Assembly (NCBI GenBank): GCA_022793195.1
Contig: JAAWCJ010000023.1
Location: 1-38,811, forward strand
Reading direction: 5' to 3'
Source of the DNA: Lachnospiraceae bacterium
GTDB taxonomy: Bacteria; Bacillota; Clostridia; Lachnospirales; Lachnospiraceae
DNA length: 38,811 nt
A program made the translations under genes and the position numbers. A model generated the notes under the pieces. It saw only the letters and a program-made list of their open reading frames with translations. It ran no database searches and was not told the origin of the DNA. How positions within the stretch are numbered: position 1 is the stretch's first letter; each line of letters starts with the position of its first letter. This document shows, one piece after another, positions 24,380-32,997 of this stretch.

Positions 24380-24411
24380 GGATGGATTCCGGCGCCGGAA
24401 TCCATCCTCAG
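24376..24411. terminator. 36-bp perfect palindrome over both stop codons
   Basis: The 18-nt half-site CTGAGGATGGATTCCGGC is followed directly by its exact reverse complement, with no loop. The IclR stop TGA (24377-24379) and the serpin stop on the other strand (24408-24410) sit at symmetrical places. It is probably a bidirectional terminator, although no T-run follows in either direction. Confidence 0.75.
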
Positions 24412-25853
24412 TTTACAGGATTTTCACAGATACCCACAAAGACCAGTTCTCCTCCTGCCCCGGTGACTCCGTAGAGGAAAGGGCGGGTCAGGCGCATATC
24501 GGCCCGGCCCTGCGGCATGGCGGCGCCGGCATAGTCGATGAGGGTGAAGGCGGAAGCGTCCACGCCTTCTTCGTTGACGGCGATATGTGTACCCTGGGTG
24601 ATGCCGGAGAAAAAGACAGTGTCGTCGGTGATTCCTGAAAAGTCGGCGGTTTCTTCAAAGGCGGAGGTGATTCCCAGGGCTTTTAAGGTGTCCCCCAGCT
24701 CCAGGCTCGAGGAAAAGTCAAATTTTGGAATCTGCCAGACCACTTCGCCGTAGTAACTTTCACCGCCCTCAAAGGTTTCCCGCATCTTTTCCGGCGTATC
24801 GATGAGGCTTCTGGGAGAAACGCCCTCATCAGGGAGGATGAAAACCATGGAGCCGTTTTTTAAGGACAGGCTGGAGCGCGTATAGCCCTCGCCCACACAA
24901 AAGCCATGGGAGTCGTAAGTGCGGTTCATAAAATCACAGGTGACAGGGGAGTCCTCGGAAGGGTAAAAGCTGTCAGGTTTTGTCTTGCTTTCATCGAACT
25001 GGTCGATCCATTCGTCGTGGAAGAGAACCGTATTGATGAGGCTCAAAGCTGTTTCCCCGCCGGAAGAAAGATTGGGGGACAGGCTGCCGTCCGTCTGTTC
25101 TTTAATCCAGTGGGACATGGCCTGCGCCGCTTCTTCTGTCCCGAGCTCCATGGAGAAAACGGAAGCATAGAAATTTTCAGCAGCGTTTTCCACGAAGCTC
25201 TGTTTCCAGGAGGCAGAGGTATCCAGCCAAAGGGAATTGGAGATTTTTTGGGTGGAAATTTCGTTTTCCGTGTAAGAGCGGCGGTAATAATTGCCGCACT
25301 GTTCTTTGAGGGTTTCCGTATCCTGTACCCCCAACAGGGAGAGAAGTTCCTCCTTTGTTTCGCCTTCTGCGCCTGTGGCGGCCATGGCCAGGGCATAGTA
25401 CAGGGAGACAGGGGAATAGTTGATATTTTCATTTCCGCCGGCAAAAAGCGCGGAGGCCGTCTCATAAGAAAAACTTGAGAGGCTGTCTGTGAAGCTTTCC
25501 TCCACGGGGTTTTCCTCCCGGACTTTCATGGCTGTCTCCCAGTCGTCAAATGAGCGGGCCGGGGGCATGGACACTTCCATGAGAGGGCGGGCAGCTTCCA
25601 GCCGGGGATTTTCCGTCGGGGATTTCCCGAGTTTTGCCCTGGAGAGGGAAAAAATTCCGGCAGCGATAAGCAGCAGGCAGGCGGCAAAAGCCAGGGCGTA
25701 CCGGAAGATTTTCCCGGGAGATTTTTCCGAACCGGGCAGCAGCCCGCCTTTCTCTTTTGCCTCCTCTATCATTTCGTCCGGCACATCGGTGATGGCATCC
25801 ATGAGTTTTTTCTCTTTTTTCATTTCATTTGCGTTGGCCAGATGTTTTTTCAC
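24408..25853 (-). CDS. membrane-anchored serpin with anti-sigma-like N-terminus
   Basis: 481 aa. Residues 1-47 are charged and cytoplasmic, with DAITDVPDEMIEEAKE resembling the start of clostridial ECF anti-sigma proteins. Residues about 48-70 are one membrane helix (ALAFAACLLLIAAGIFSL). A linker follows to about 112, then an extracellular serpin domain: INYSPVSLYYALAMAATGA, ISNSLWLD, VVWQIPKFDF, the hinge NEEGVDASAFTLID (about 427-440) and the C-terminal RPFLYGV. The hinge has Gly at P15 and small residues at P12-P10, compatible with an inhibitory serpin; the scissile bond is probably near A444-A445 (YAGAAMPQG). It starts at GTG overlapping the sigma stop as GTGA, with GGAGGG upstream. Confidence 0.9.
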   Translation of the reverse strand: MKKHLANANEMKKEKKLMDAITDVPDEMIEEAKEKGGLLPGSEKSPGKIFRYALAFAACLLLIAAGIFSLSRAKLGKSPTENPRLEAARPLMEVSMPPARSFDDWETAMKVREENPVEESFTDSLSSFSYETASALFAGGNENINYSPVSLYYALAMAATGAEGETKEELLSLLGVQDTETLKEQCGNYYRRSYTENEISTQKISNSLWLDTSASWKQSFVENAAENFYASVFSMELGTEEAAQAMSHWIKEQTDGSLSPNLSSGGETALSLINTVLFHDEWIDQFDESKTKPDSFYPSEDSPVTCDFMNRTYDSHGFCVGEGYTRSSLSLKNGSMVFILPDEGVSPRSLIDTPEKMRETFEGGESYYGEVVWQIPKFDFSSSLELGDTLKALGITSAFEETADFSGITDDTVFFSGITQGTHIAVNEEGVDASAFTLIDYAGAAMPQGRADMRLTRPFLYGVTGAGGELVFVGICENPVN

Positions 25854-26407
25854 AGATAGATTCCCTCCGTTTCCAATGTGTTTTTTAAGGATTTTCGCAG
25901 GCGGAACATGCGGCCTGCCAGTTTATTTGGTTCCGTTCCATGAATTTTTGCCAGGGATTTTAAGCTGTCGCCGAACCAGTAGCGGCGGAGAAACAAAACC
26001 CGTTCTTCATCTGAGAGACTGTTAAGCCACCGGGCAATGGTCTCGGTCAGGAACTTCCCGTCGATTTCATCCTCCACCATCTGCCCTGCGGGAATACAGT
26101 CGGATAATTCGGAGAGAAGGACGGCGGCCTGGCCTCCCCGCTTTTTCGCGTGGGATTCGTAAAAACGGTTCAGGGAAAGATTGCGGGTAATCCGCCCCAG
26201 CCAGGCAAAAAGCCTGACGGGATGTTCCGGCGGAATGGCGTTCCAGGCCTTTATGTAAGTGTCGTTGACACATTCCTCGCTGTCTTCCCGGTTGGAAAGG
26301 ATATTGAAAGAAATCTGCCGCAGTGTTTTTCCATATTTCAGATCACTGTTTTGGATGGCGGCCTCGTCCCTGTCCCAGAAAAGAGCGACGATCTGCTGGT
26401 CATTCAT
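25850..26407 (-). CDS. ECF-type RNA polymerase sigma factor
   Basis: 185 aa. Region 2 carries NREDSEECVNDTYIKAWNAIPP (conserved D-x-x-Q/N-D-T core) and region 4 SLSDEERVLFLRRYWFGDSLKSLA with GTEPNKLAGRMFRLRKSLK as the helix-turn-helix. It lacks region 3, as ECF factors do. It is translationally coupled on both sides: its ATG overlaps the stop of a 55-aa frame (ATGA) and its stop overlaps the serpin start (GTGA). The coupled membrane protein is the natural candidate for its anti-sigma factor. Confidence 0.9.
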   Translation of the reverse strand: MNDQQIVALFWDRDEAAIQNSDLKYGKTLRQISFNILSNREDSEECVNDTYIKAWNAIPPEHPVRLFAWLGRITRNLSLNRFYESHAKKRGGQAAVLLSELSDCIPAGQMVEDEIDGKFLTETIARWLNSLSDEERVLFLRRYWFGDSLKSLAKIHGTEPNKLAGRMFRLRKSLKNTLETEGIYL

Positions 26408-26571
26408 ATATCACACCCCCTCTTACTTATACAGACAGGAACGGAAAGGGAATATTCGCGGAAGATATACCTTTTCGGAATGTCAGCTGCCTGCTTCCGC
26501 ATTTCGTGAAAAGCATTTTTTGCTTCTGCCCTTGTTATGGTGTTCTCAGGCAGTATAATTTGTTCTGACAT
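26404..26571 (-). CDS. small ORF coupled to the ECF sigma gene
   Basis: A 55-aa frame starting MSEQIILPENTITRAEAKNA and ending ISKRGCDI, with CCGGAG about 9 nt before its ATG. Its stop overlaps the sigma ATG by 4 bp, and a sigma-A-like promoter lies 53 bp upstream. No domain is recognised. It could be a real regulatory peptide or a leader frame that sets sigma translation. Confidence 0.4.
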   Translation of the reverse strand: MSEQIILPENTITRAEAKNAFHEMRKQAADIPKRYIFREYSLSVPVCISKRGCDI

Positions 26572-26623
26572 AGTAATACTCCGGTTGACATATTGAAGTT
26601 GTTTTGCATGTGTTTGTAATATC

Positions 26624-26652
26624 ATTATATTTTTTATGTCCTAAATTATCAA
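26624..26652 (-). promoter_or_regulatory. promoter of the sigma-serpin operon
   Basis: On the minus strand, TTGATA (complement of 26647-26652), a 17-bp spacer and TATAAT (complement of 26624-26629). It is a near-consensus vegetative promoter, so basal expression need not depend on the ECF factor itself. Confidence 0.6.
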
Positions 26653-26690
26653 CGGATAATCTATATGCTGTTGTCATACTTATATTTTTC

Positions 26691-26719
26691 TTGACAAAAC
26701 AGACAGAACCGCCTATACT
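26691..26719 (+). promoter_or_regulatory. promoter of the fatty-acid operon
   Basis: TTGACA (26691-26696), exactly 17 bp and TATACT (26714-26719), 47 bp before the fabH ATG. It is the strongest consensus promoter in the window. Confidence 0.8.
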
Positions 26720-26731
26720 ATACAAAAATAG

Positions 26732-26744
26732 TTTGATATTCAAA
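26732..26744 (+). promoter_or_regulatory. FabT-like operator
   Basis: The perfect dyad TTTGA-TAT-TCAAA starts 12 bp after the -10, in the initially transcribed region. It closely resembles the FabT operator of streptococci and lactococci (TTTGA-n-TCAAA core), where the MarR-family repressor FabT represses fab genes in response to acyl-ACP. No MarR gene is present in this window, so the regulator would be encoded elsewhere. Confidence 0.65.
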
Positions 26745-26765
26745 TAATAAGGAAATAAAAACATT

Positions 26766-27734
26766 ATGGGAATAAGAATCATAGGGACCGGAAGCTATGT
26801 GCCGGACCAAATACTCACCAACCGGGATTTGGAGCGGATGGTGGAAACCAGCGATGCATGGATTCGTGAGAGGACAGGGATTGGGAGCCGCCGTATCACA
26901 GAGGCAGGCACCACGGACATGGCCGTGAAAGCTGCGAAACGTGCCGCGGAACAGGCAGGGATTTTCCCGGAGGAGCTTGATTTGATCATAGTGGGCACCT
27001 CCACGGGGGACTGCCTGTTTCCGGGCACGGCCTGTGAGGTGCAGGCGGCCATAGGCGCAGGAAGTGCGGCGTGTTTTGACTTGAGCGCAGCTTGTTCGGG
27101 ATTTTTGTTTTCCCTGAATACGGCATGTGTGTATTTAGAGTCGGGGGAATACGAAACAGCCCTGGTGATCGGGGCGGATACGCTCTCAAAGACCGTGGAC
27201 TGGAGCGACAGGGGTACCTGTATCCTGTTTGGGGACGGGGCCGGGGCGGCGGTGGTCAGGCGGGAGGAGTCCGCGGGCTGCATAGGGCCGTTTATTATGA
27301 AGGCGGACGGCAGCAGGGGAGAATGTCTTAAGTGTAGCGCCGTACCTCTGCGAAACCCGTTTCTGGATAAACAGGAAGATGCTTTCGGATACATGGCCAT
27401 GAATGGGCAGGAGGTCTTCCGGTTTGCGGTAAAGACAGTGCCGGAGGTTATGGAGGCTGTCCTGGAAAAAGCCGGAGTCCCGGCAGAAGAGATTCAGTAT
27501 TTCATCCTCCATCAGGCCAACGAGCGGATTCTCTCGTCGGTGGCAAAACGGATGAGGCAGCCCGTTTCCAAGTTTCCCATGAACCTGGAGCGTTACGGAA
27601 ATACTTCCGGCGCCAGCATCCCCATCCTCCTGGATGAACTGAACCGGCAGGGAAAATTTAACAGGGGGGATAAAATCGTGCTGGCCGGCTTCGGCGCGGG
27701 ACTCACCTGGGGAGCCACCTTCCTCCGGTGGTAG
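26766..27734 (+). CDS. fabH: beta-ketoacyl-ACP synthase III
   Basis: 322 aa. It condenses acetyl-CoA or another starter acyl-CoA with malonyl-ACP to begin fatty-acid synthesis. The catalytic triad is visible: Cys110 in DLSAACSGFLF, His in ILHQANERI and Asn in RYGNTSGAS. The C-terminal GFGAGLTWGA is typical of FabH. It is the first gene of the operon and starts at an ATG close behind the promoter/operator. Its start position gives a full-length protein. Confidence 0.96.
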   Translation: MGIRIIGTGSYVPDQILTNRDLERMVETSDAWIRERTGIGSRRITEAGTTDMAVKAAKRAAEQAGIFPEELDLIIVGTSTGDCLFPGTACEVQAAIGAGSAACFDLSAACSGFLFSLNTACVYLESGEYETALVIGADTLSKTVDWSDRGTCILFGDGAGAAVVRREESAGCIGPFIMKADGSRGECLKCSAVPLRNPFLDKQEDAFGYMAMNGQEVFRFAVKTVPEVMEAVLEKAGVPAEEIQYFILHQANERILSSVAKRMRQPVSKFPMNLERYGNTSGASIPILLDELNRQGKFNRGDKIVLAGFGAGLTWGATFLRW

Positions 27735-27818
27735 GAAATCCGGGAAAAACGGCAGGTATAAAGAAGCCTGAAAGGGCTGATATACATATAAAATTAAAAA
27801 TTAAAGGAGATCAGACAT

Positions 27819-28052
27819 ATGCTTGAGAAAATGAAAGAGATTATCGGGGAACAGCTGAATGTGGATGAGGAAGCTATCACGGAGGCCACTTCTTTTAAGG
27901 AGGACCTGGGGGCGGATTCCCTGGATTTGTTTGAGCTGGTGATGGCCCTGGAGGAGGAGTTTGACGTGGAGATTCCTTCGGAAGATTTGGAGGATCTGAC
28001 CACCGTGGGAGCGGTGATGGAGTATCTTAAGGGAAAGGGAGCGGAAGCATGA
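27819..28052 (+). CDS. acpP: acyl carrier protein
   Basis: 77 aa, strongly acidic. The 4'-phosphopantetheine attachment serine is S34 in [19 protein letters not shown]. It carries the growing acyl chain between the Fab enzymes. AAGGAG lies upstream of the ATG, and its stop overlaps the fabK start (ATGA). The 84-bp gap to fabH is the longest in the operon. Confidence 0.96.
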   Translation: MLEKMKEIIGEQLNVDEEAITEATSFKEDLGADSLDLFELVMALEEEFDVEIPSEDLEDLTTVGAVMEYLKGKGAEA

Positions 28053-29023
28053 AAACAAGAATCACGGAATGTCTCGGCATCGAGTATCCCATTATCCAGG
28101 GAGGCATGGCCTGGGTGGCGGAGCATAACCTGGCGGCCGCCGTATCGGAGGCCGGGGGCCTGGGGCTAATCGGGGCTGCCAACGCTCCCGCAGAATGGGT
28201 GCGCGGGGAAATCCGAAAGGTAAAAGAGATGACCAAAAAGCCTTTTGGCGTCAATGTGATGCTTTTAAGCCCTTATGCCGCGGAGGTGGCGAAAGTCATT
28301 GCCGAAGAAGGGGTGAAGGTGGTGACAACCGGTGCCGGAAACCCGGAAAAGTACCTGTCCATGTGGAAGGAAGCCGGAATCAAGGTGATTCCCGTGGTGG
28401 CTTCCGTGGCCCTGGCGAAGCGCATGGAGCGGAGCGGGGCGGATGCTGTGGTGGCGGAGGGCTGTGAATCGGGCGGCCACATCGGGGAGCTGACCACCAT
28501 GACCCTCGTACCCCAGGTGGCGGATGCGGTGGAAATCCCCGTCATCGGCGCAGGCGGCGTCGGGGACGGAAGGGGGATGGCGGCTATGTTTATGCTGGGA
28601 GCGGAAGCCGTACAGATCGGAACCAGGTTTGTGGTGGCTCACGAATCCATTGTCCATGAAAATTATAAGAAGAAAATTCTTTCGGCCAAAGATATTGACA
28701 GCGTCGTGACGGGGAGAGCCACAGGCCATCCGGTGCGGACGGTGCGGAATAAAGTCACGCGGGAATACCTGAAGCTGGAAAAAGAGGGAGCTTCTTTTGA
28801 GGAGCTGGAAAGTCTCACCATCGGTGGCCTGAGAAAAGCAGTGATAGACGGGGATGTAGACAGAGGCAGCGTGATGGCGGGGCAGATTGCGGGGCTCATC
28901 CATAAAGAGCAGTCCTGCAGGGAGATCATAGAGGAACTGATGACGGAGACAACGGCTCTTTTTGCCGGAATGGGGAATTCTTATGGAGGTTCTCTGTCCG
29001 GGAAAAAGTCCTTTGAGGGATAA
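28049..29023 (+). CDS. fabK: enoyl-ACP reductase II (FMN-dependent)
   Basis: A 324-aa TIM-barrel flavoprotein. It has [47 protein letters not shown] and [15 protein letters not shown] followed by [12 protein letters not shown]. It reduces enoyl-ACP with NAD(P)H. Being FabK, not FabI, predicts intrinsic tolerance of triclosan. Its position between acpP and fabD is the standard FabK operon order, and it separates this protein from the related nitronate monooxygenases such as the one at 36188. Confidence 0.94.
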   Translation: MKTRITECLGIEYPIIQGGMAWVAEHNLAAAVSEAGGLGLIGAANAPAEWVRGEIRKVKEMTKKPFGVNVMLLSPYAAEVAKVIAEEGVKVVTTGAGNPEKYLSMWKEAGIKVIPVVASVALAKRMERSGADAVVAEGCESGGHIGELTTMTLVPQVADAVEIPVIGAGGVGDGRGMAAMFMLGAEAVQIGTRFVVAHESIVHENYKKKILSAKDIDSVVTGRATGHPVRTVRNKVTREYLKLEKEGASFEELESLTIGGLRKAVIDGDVDRGSVMAGQIAGLIHKEQSCREIIEELMTETTALFAGMGNSYGGSLSGKKSFEG

Positions 29024-29027
29024 GCAC

Positions 29028-29975
29028 ATGGGTAAAACGGCGTATATCTTTCCCGGCCAGGGGGCGCAAAAGCCCGGGATGGGAAAGGATTTTTATGAAA
29101 ACAGCGAGGCCTCGAGACGGGTTTTCGACCAGGCCTCCGGGCTTCTGGGAATCGACATGAAGACCCTTTGCTTTGAGGAAAATGAAAAACTGAACAGGAC
29201 GGAATACACCCAGGCGGCCATGGTGACCACCAGCCTCGCCATGATGGCGGAGATTGAAAGGCGGTGGGCGTCAGGGGAGAGAGGGCTGCGAAAGCCGGAT
29301 GTGACGGCAGGCTTAAGCCTGGGAGAGTACTGCGCCCTGGCGGCGGCAGGGGCCATGGAGGTTTTCGACGCCATTACCCTGGTGAGGAAACGGGGAATTT
29401 TCATGGAGGAAGCCGTCCCGGCGGGAGAAGGGGCCATGGCGGCTGTCCTGGCCATGAAGGCGGAAGATGTGGAGGCTGTGATTTCTTCCATACAGGATGT
29501 GTGGATTGCCAACTATAACTGCCCCGGACAGATTGTGATTTCAGGCCGGACGAAGGCAGTGGAAGAAGCATGCAAGGCGCTTCTGGCAGCAGGAGCCAGG
29601 AGGACGGTGCGGCTTTTGGTGAGCGGGCCGTTCCATTCCCCCTTACTTTTAAAAGCGGGGGAAAAGCTTTCCGGGCAGTTAGAGCCCGTGCTGCTTAAGA
29701 CGCCGGAGATTCCCTATGTGGCCAATGTAAATGGAGAATATGTATACAGTGCGGAGAAAATCAAGGGCCTGTTAAAAGAGCAGGTGTATTCCCCCGTCAG
29801 ATGGCAGCAGAGTGTGGAGGCCATGGCTGCCGGAGGAGTAGATACTTTTGTGGAGGTGGGTCCGGGAAGGACTTTGACTTCTTTTGTGAAAAAGATTGTA
29901 AAAGGCGCGGTCCTCATCAATGTGGAAACGTGGGAGGACCTTAAAAAGCTGGAAGAAGGTGAAAGCCATGAGTGA
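29028..29975 (+). CDS. fabD: malonyl-CoA:ACP transacylase
   Basis: 315 aa. It has [17 protein letters not shown], the nucleophile serine in [15 protein letters not shown], the catalytic His in SGPFHSPLL and [16 protein letters not shown]. It transfers malonyl from CoA to ACP. I use the ATG at 29028, with GAGGGA upstream, rather than a frame-open start inside fabK, because homologues begin at KTAYIFPGQ. The last 8 bp overlap fabG. Confidence 0.95.
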   Translation: MGKTAYIFPGQGAQKPGMGKDFYENSEASRRVFDQASGLLGIDMKTLCFEENEKLNRTEYTQAAMVTTSLAMMAEIERRWASGERGLRKPDVTAGLSLGEYCALAAAGAMEVFDAITLVRKRGIFMEEAVPAGEGAMAAVLAMKAEDVEAVISSIQDVWIANYNCPGQIVISGRTKAVEEACKALLAAGARRTVRLLVSGPFHSPLLLKAGEKLSGQLEPVLLKTPEIPYVANVNGEYVYSAEKIKGLLKEQVYSPVRWQQSVEAMAAGGVDTFVEVGPGRTLTSFVKKIVKGAVLINVETWEDLKKLEEGESHE

Positions 29976-30705
29976 ACGGGTGGCAGTGGTGACAGGCGCG
30001 TCCAGGGGAATCGGCAGGGCCATCGCCCTTAAGCTGGCTGAGGACGGAAATACGGTGATTGTCAACTACAACGGCTCCAGGGAGAAGGCCTGCGCGGTGG
30101 TTTCGGAGATTCAGGCGGCGGGCGGCCTGGCGGAGGCCGCAGGCTGCGACGTGTCGGATTTTAACGGGGCGGAAGAATTCTTAAAAGCAGTGGTAAAAAA
30201 ATACGGCAGGATCGACGTCCTGGTAAACAACGCGGGGATTACAAGAGACGGGCTTTTGATGAAAATGTCGGAGGAAGAGTTTGACGAGGTTTTGAGGATT
30301 AACCTCAAGGGAGCCTTTAACTGTATCCGCCACGCGTCCAGGCAGATGTTAAAGCAGCGGGGCGGAAGGATTATAAATATATCTTCCGTATCCGGCGTCA
30401 TGGGAAACGCAGGCCAGGCAAATTATAGCGCCTCCAAGGCTGGGATTATCGGCCTCACAAAATCGGCGGCCAGGGAACTTGCCTCCAGGGGGATTACGGT
30501 AAACGCCGTCGCCCCCGGTTTTATTGACACGGAGATGACCCGGGCGCTGTCCGATCAGGTGAAGGAACATGCATCCGGCCAGATTCCATTCGGGCGTTTT
30601 GGAAAAACGGAAGATGTGGCGGCGGCCGTGGCGTTTTTCGCGTCGGAACAGGCGGGTTATATCACCGGACAGGTGCTCTGCGTGGACGGCGGGATGGCGA
30701 TGTGA
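29968..30705 (+). CDS. fabG: 3-oxoacyl-ACP reductase
   Basis: A 245-aa SDR enzyme. It has the NADPH motif [28 protein letters not shown], the catalytic Ser in NISSVSG and YSASKAG (YxxxK), and ends [13 protein letters not shown], the FabG signature. It reduces beta-ketoacyl-ACP. It starts at the ATG at 29968 inside the fabD end, so the two are translationally coupled. Confidence 0.96.
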   Translation: MSERVAVVTGASRGIGRAIALKLAEDGNTVIVNYNGSREKACAVVSEIQAAGGLAEAAGCDVSDFNGAEEFLKAVVKKYGRIDVLVNNAGITRDGLLMKMSEEEFDEVLRINLKGAFNCIRHASRQMLKQRGGRIINISSVSGVMGNAGQANYSASKAGIIGLTKSAARELASRGITVNAVAPGFIDTEMTRALSDQVKEHASGQIPFGRFGKTEDVAAAVAFFASEQAGYITGQVLCVDGGMAM

Positions 30706-30743
30706 GAGATGGGAATATGAGGAATGGAAACAGGAGGATGGCA

Positions 30744-31982
30744 ATGAATCGGCGAGTGGTCGTAACCGGACTGGGGGCCGTTACCCCCATCGGAAATACG
30801 GTGGATGAATTTTGGGATGGAATACGGAGCGGTCAGGTGGGAATCGGGGAGATCACCCGGTTTGATACCTCTGACTTTAAGATAAAGCTGGCGGCGGAGG
30901 TAAAAGGCTTTGCCGCGAAGGAACGGATGGATGTGAAGGCCGCGCGGAGGATGGAGCTGTTCAGCCAGTATGCGGTGGCGGCCGCAAAGGAAGCCCTGGA
31001 GGATTCAGGGCTTGAAATGGAAAAAGAGGACGCATTTCGTGTGGGAGTCAGCATAGGCTCCGGCATCGGGAGCCTTCAGGCCATGGAGAGGGAGCACACA
31101 AAGATGCTGGAAAAAGGGCCGGGCCGGGTGAACCCTCTGTTTGTGCCTTTGATGATCTCCAATATGGCGGCCGGAAATGTGGGAATCCAACTGGGGTTTA
31201 AAGGAAAAAACATCAACGTGGTGACAGCCTGCGCCACGGGAACCCATTCCATCGGGGAAGCTTACAGGACCATCCAGTACGGGGATGCCGACGTGATGGC
31301 AGCAGGCGGAACCGAGGCCAGCATTACCTCCATCGGGGTGGCTGGTTTCGCTGCCCTGACGGCTCTCAGCGAATCCACAGACCCCGCCCGCGCTTCCATT
31401 CCTTTTGACAAAGAGCGGAACGGCTTCGTCATGGGCGAGGGGGCCGGAGTGGTGATTTTGGAAGAACTGGAACATGCCAAAGCGAGAAACGCCCATATTT
31501 ACGCGGAGGTGGCCGGTTATGGGGCTACCTGCGACGCTTACCACATCACTTCTCCCGCGGAAGACGGAAGCGGGGCGGCGAGGGCCATGATAGAAGCCAT
31601 GAGGGATGGCGGAATCCGGCCGGAAGAGGTGACGTATATCAACGCCCATGGGACAGGGACCCATCACAATGATTTATTTGAGACGCGGGCCATCAAGCTG
31701 GCCTTTGGGAAGGCAGCGGCCCATGTGAAGGTCAATTCCACAAAATCCATGATCGGCCACCTTCTGGGCGCGGCGGGAGGAGTGGAGTTTATCACCTGCG
31801 TGAAGTCCATCCAGGAGGGATATATCCATCCGACGGTGGGGCTTTGCATGCCGGATGAGGAGTGCGACCTGGACTATACGGCGGGGGCGGGGGTTTCCAT
31901 GGAGGTTCGCTGCGCTATGAGTAATTCCCTGGGATTTGGCGGCCACAACAGTTCAATCCTGGTGAAACGGTATGAAGGCTGA
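30744..31982 (+). CDS. fabF: beta-ketoacyl-ACP synthase II
   Basis: 412 aa. It has VVVTGLGAVTPIGN, the catalytic Cys in VTACATGTHSIGEA, the two His in INAHGTGTHHND and KSMIGHLLGAAGG, and the C-terminal SNSLGFGGHNSSILV. It elongates acyl-ACP with malonyl-ACP. I chose the ATG at 30744, with AGGAGG 8 nt upstream. It follows fabG by 38 bp. Confidence 0.96.
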   Translation: MNRRVVVTGLGAVTPIGNTVDEFWDGIRSGQVGIGEITRFDTSDFKIKLAAEVKGFAAKERMDVKAARRMELFSQYAVAAAKEALEDSGLEMEKEDAFRVGVSIGSGIGSLQAMEREHTKMLEKGPGRVNPLFVPLMISNMAAGNVGIQLGFKGKNINVVTACATGTHSIGEAYRTIQYGDADVMAAGGTEASITSIGVAGFAALTALSESTDPARASIPFDKERNGFVMGEGAGVVILEELEHAKARNAHIYAEVAGYGATCDAYHITSPAEDGSGAARAMIEAMRDGGIRPEEVTYINAHGTGTHHNDLFETRAIKLAFGKAAAHVKVNSTKSMIGHLLGAAGGVEFITCVKSIQEGYIHPTVGLCMPDEECDLDYTAGAGVSMEVRCAMSNSLGFGGHNSSILVKRYEG

Positions 31983-31993
31983 GGGGAAAGTAT

Positions 31994-32557
31994 ATGGAAT
32001 TTGAGAAAATCATAAAACTGGTGGAGGCAGTGTCCGCTTCGGAACTGACGGCATTTGAACTGGAAGAAGGCGGAATGAGGATTCTGCTTGAGAAAAAACC
32101 GGAGGTTTCCGGGGCGGGACAGCTTCCAAAAGAAAAGGGAACGGTTTTTACAGCGGAAGCGAAACATCCGCAACCGGCGCCTGTGCCGGTAAAGGAGACA
32201 GCGGCGCCGACGCCAGAGGCAGCGCTGCCTGAAGCGGCAATATCCCCGGAAAAGGCGGGCAGGGAACCGGGAAATTTGGAAATACAGGCGGGAACTTCCG
32301 ATGTTTTTTCGGAGGAACAGATCGTAAAGGCCCCTCTGGTGGGTACTTTTTACGCGGCGCCCTCCGAGGAGGCAGAGCCTTTTGTGAAAGCCGGCGATGC
32401 GGTGAAAAAAGGGCAGATACTGGGCATCATCGAGGCCATGAAGCTGATGAATGAGATTGAAAGTGAATATGACGGCGTAGTGGAGGCTGTGTTGATTTCC
32501 AACGAGCAGGTGGTGGAATATGGCCAGCCCTTATTCAGAATCCGTCGGAAAGGATAA
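31994..32557 (+). CDS. accB: biotin carboxyl carrier protein of acetyl-CoA carboxylase
   Basis: 187 aa. An N-terminal segment is followed by an Ala/Pro/Glu-rich mobile linker (about residues 50-105) and a biotinyl domain starting [13 protein letters not shown]. The biotinylated lysine is K150 in [12 protein letters not shown]. It shuttles carboxybiotin between AccC and the carboxyltransferase AccDA encoded downstream. It is 11 bp after fabF. Confidence 0.95.
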   Translation: MEFEKIIKLVEAVSASELTAFELEEGGMRILLEKKPEVSGAGQLPKEKGTVFTAEAKHPQPAPVPVKETAAPTPEAALPEAAISPEKAGREPGNLEIQAGTSDVFSEEQIVKAPLVGTFYAAPSEEAEPFVKAGDAVKKGQILGIIEAMKLMNEIESEYDGVVEAVLISNEQVVEYGQPLFRIRRKG

Positions 32558-32561
32558 ATGC

Positions 32562-32984
32562 ATGCTTGGAATAAAAGAAATTGAAGAGATCATTCCCCAC
32601 CGCCATCCGTTTCTTCTGGTGGACTGTATCGAGGAGCTGGAGCCGGGTGTCCGGGCCGTGGGATATAAGTGCGTCACCTTTCATGAAGATTTTTTCCGGG
32701 GGCATTTTCCGCAGGAACCGGTCATGCCGGGCGTCCTGATCATAGAGGCGTTAGCCCAGGTGGGGGCGGTGGCCGTCTTAAGCCTGGGGGCGAATAAGGG
32801 AAAGACCGCGTATTTTGGAGCCATCAATAACGCGCGGTTCCGAAAGAAGGTGTGCCCGGGCGACAAGCTCCGCCTGGAATGTGAGATCATTAAGGGAAAA
32901 GGGCCGGTGGGCATAGGAAAGGCGGTTGCGTCCGTGGGGGATGAAGTCGCCGTGACGGCGGAACTGACATTTGTGACAGGCTGA
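32562..32984 (+). CDS. fabZ: 3-hydroxyacyl-ACP dehydratase
   Basis: A 140-aa hot-dog-fold enzyme. It has [15 protein letters not shown], the catalytic His in [19 protein letters not shown] with the Glu following, and [17 protein letters not shown]. It dehydrates beta-hydroxyacyl-ACP. I chose the ATG at 32562 with AAGGAT upstream; the accB stop is 4 bp before it. No FabA or FabM is seen nearby. Confidence 0.95.
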   Translation: MLGIKEIEEIIPHRHPFLLVDCIEELEPGVRAVGYKCVTFHEDFFRGHFPQEPVMPGVLIIEALAQVGAVAVLSLGANKGKTAYFGAINNARFRKKVCPGDKLRLECEIIKGKGPVGIGKAVASVGDEVAVTAELTFVTG

Positions 32985-32997
32985 TGGGAGGCGCAGG

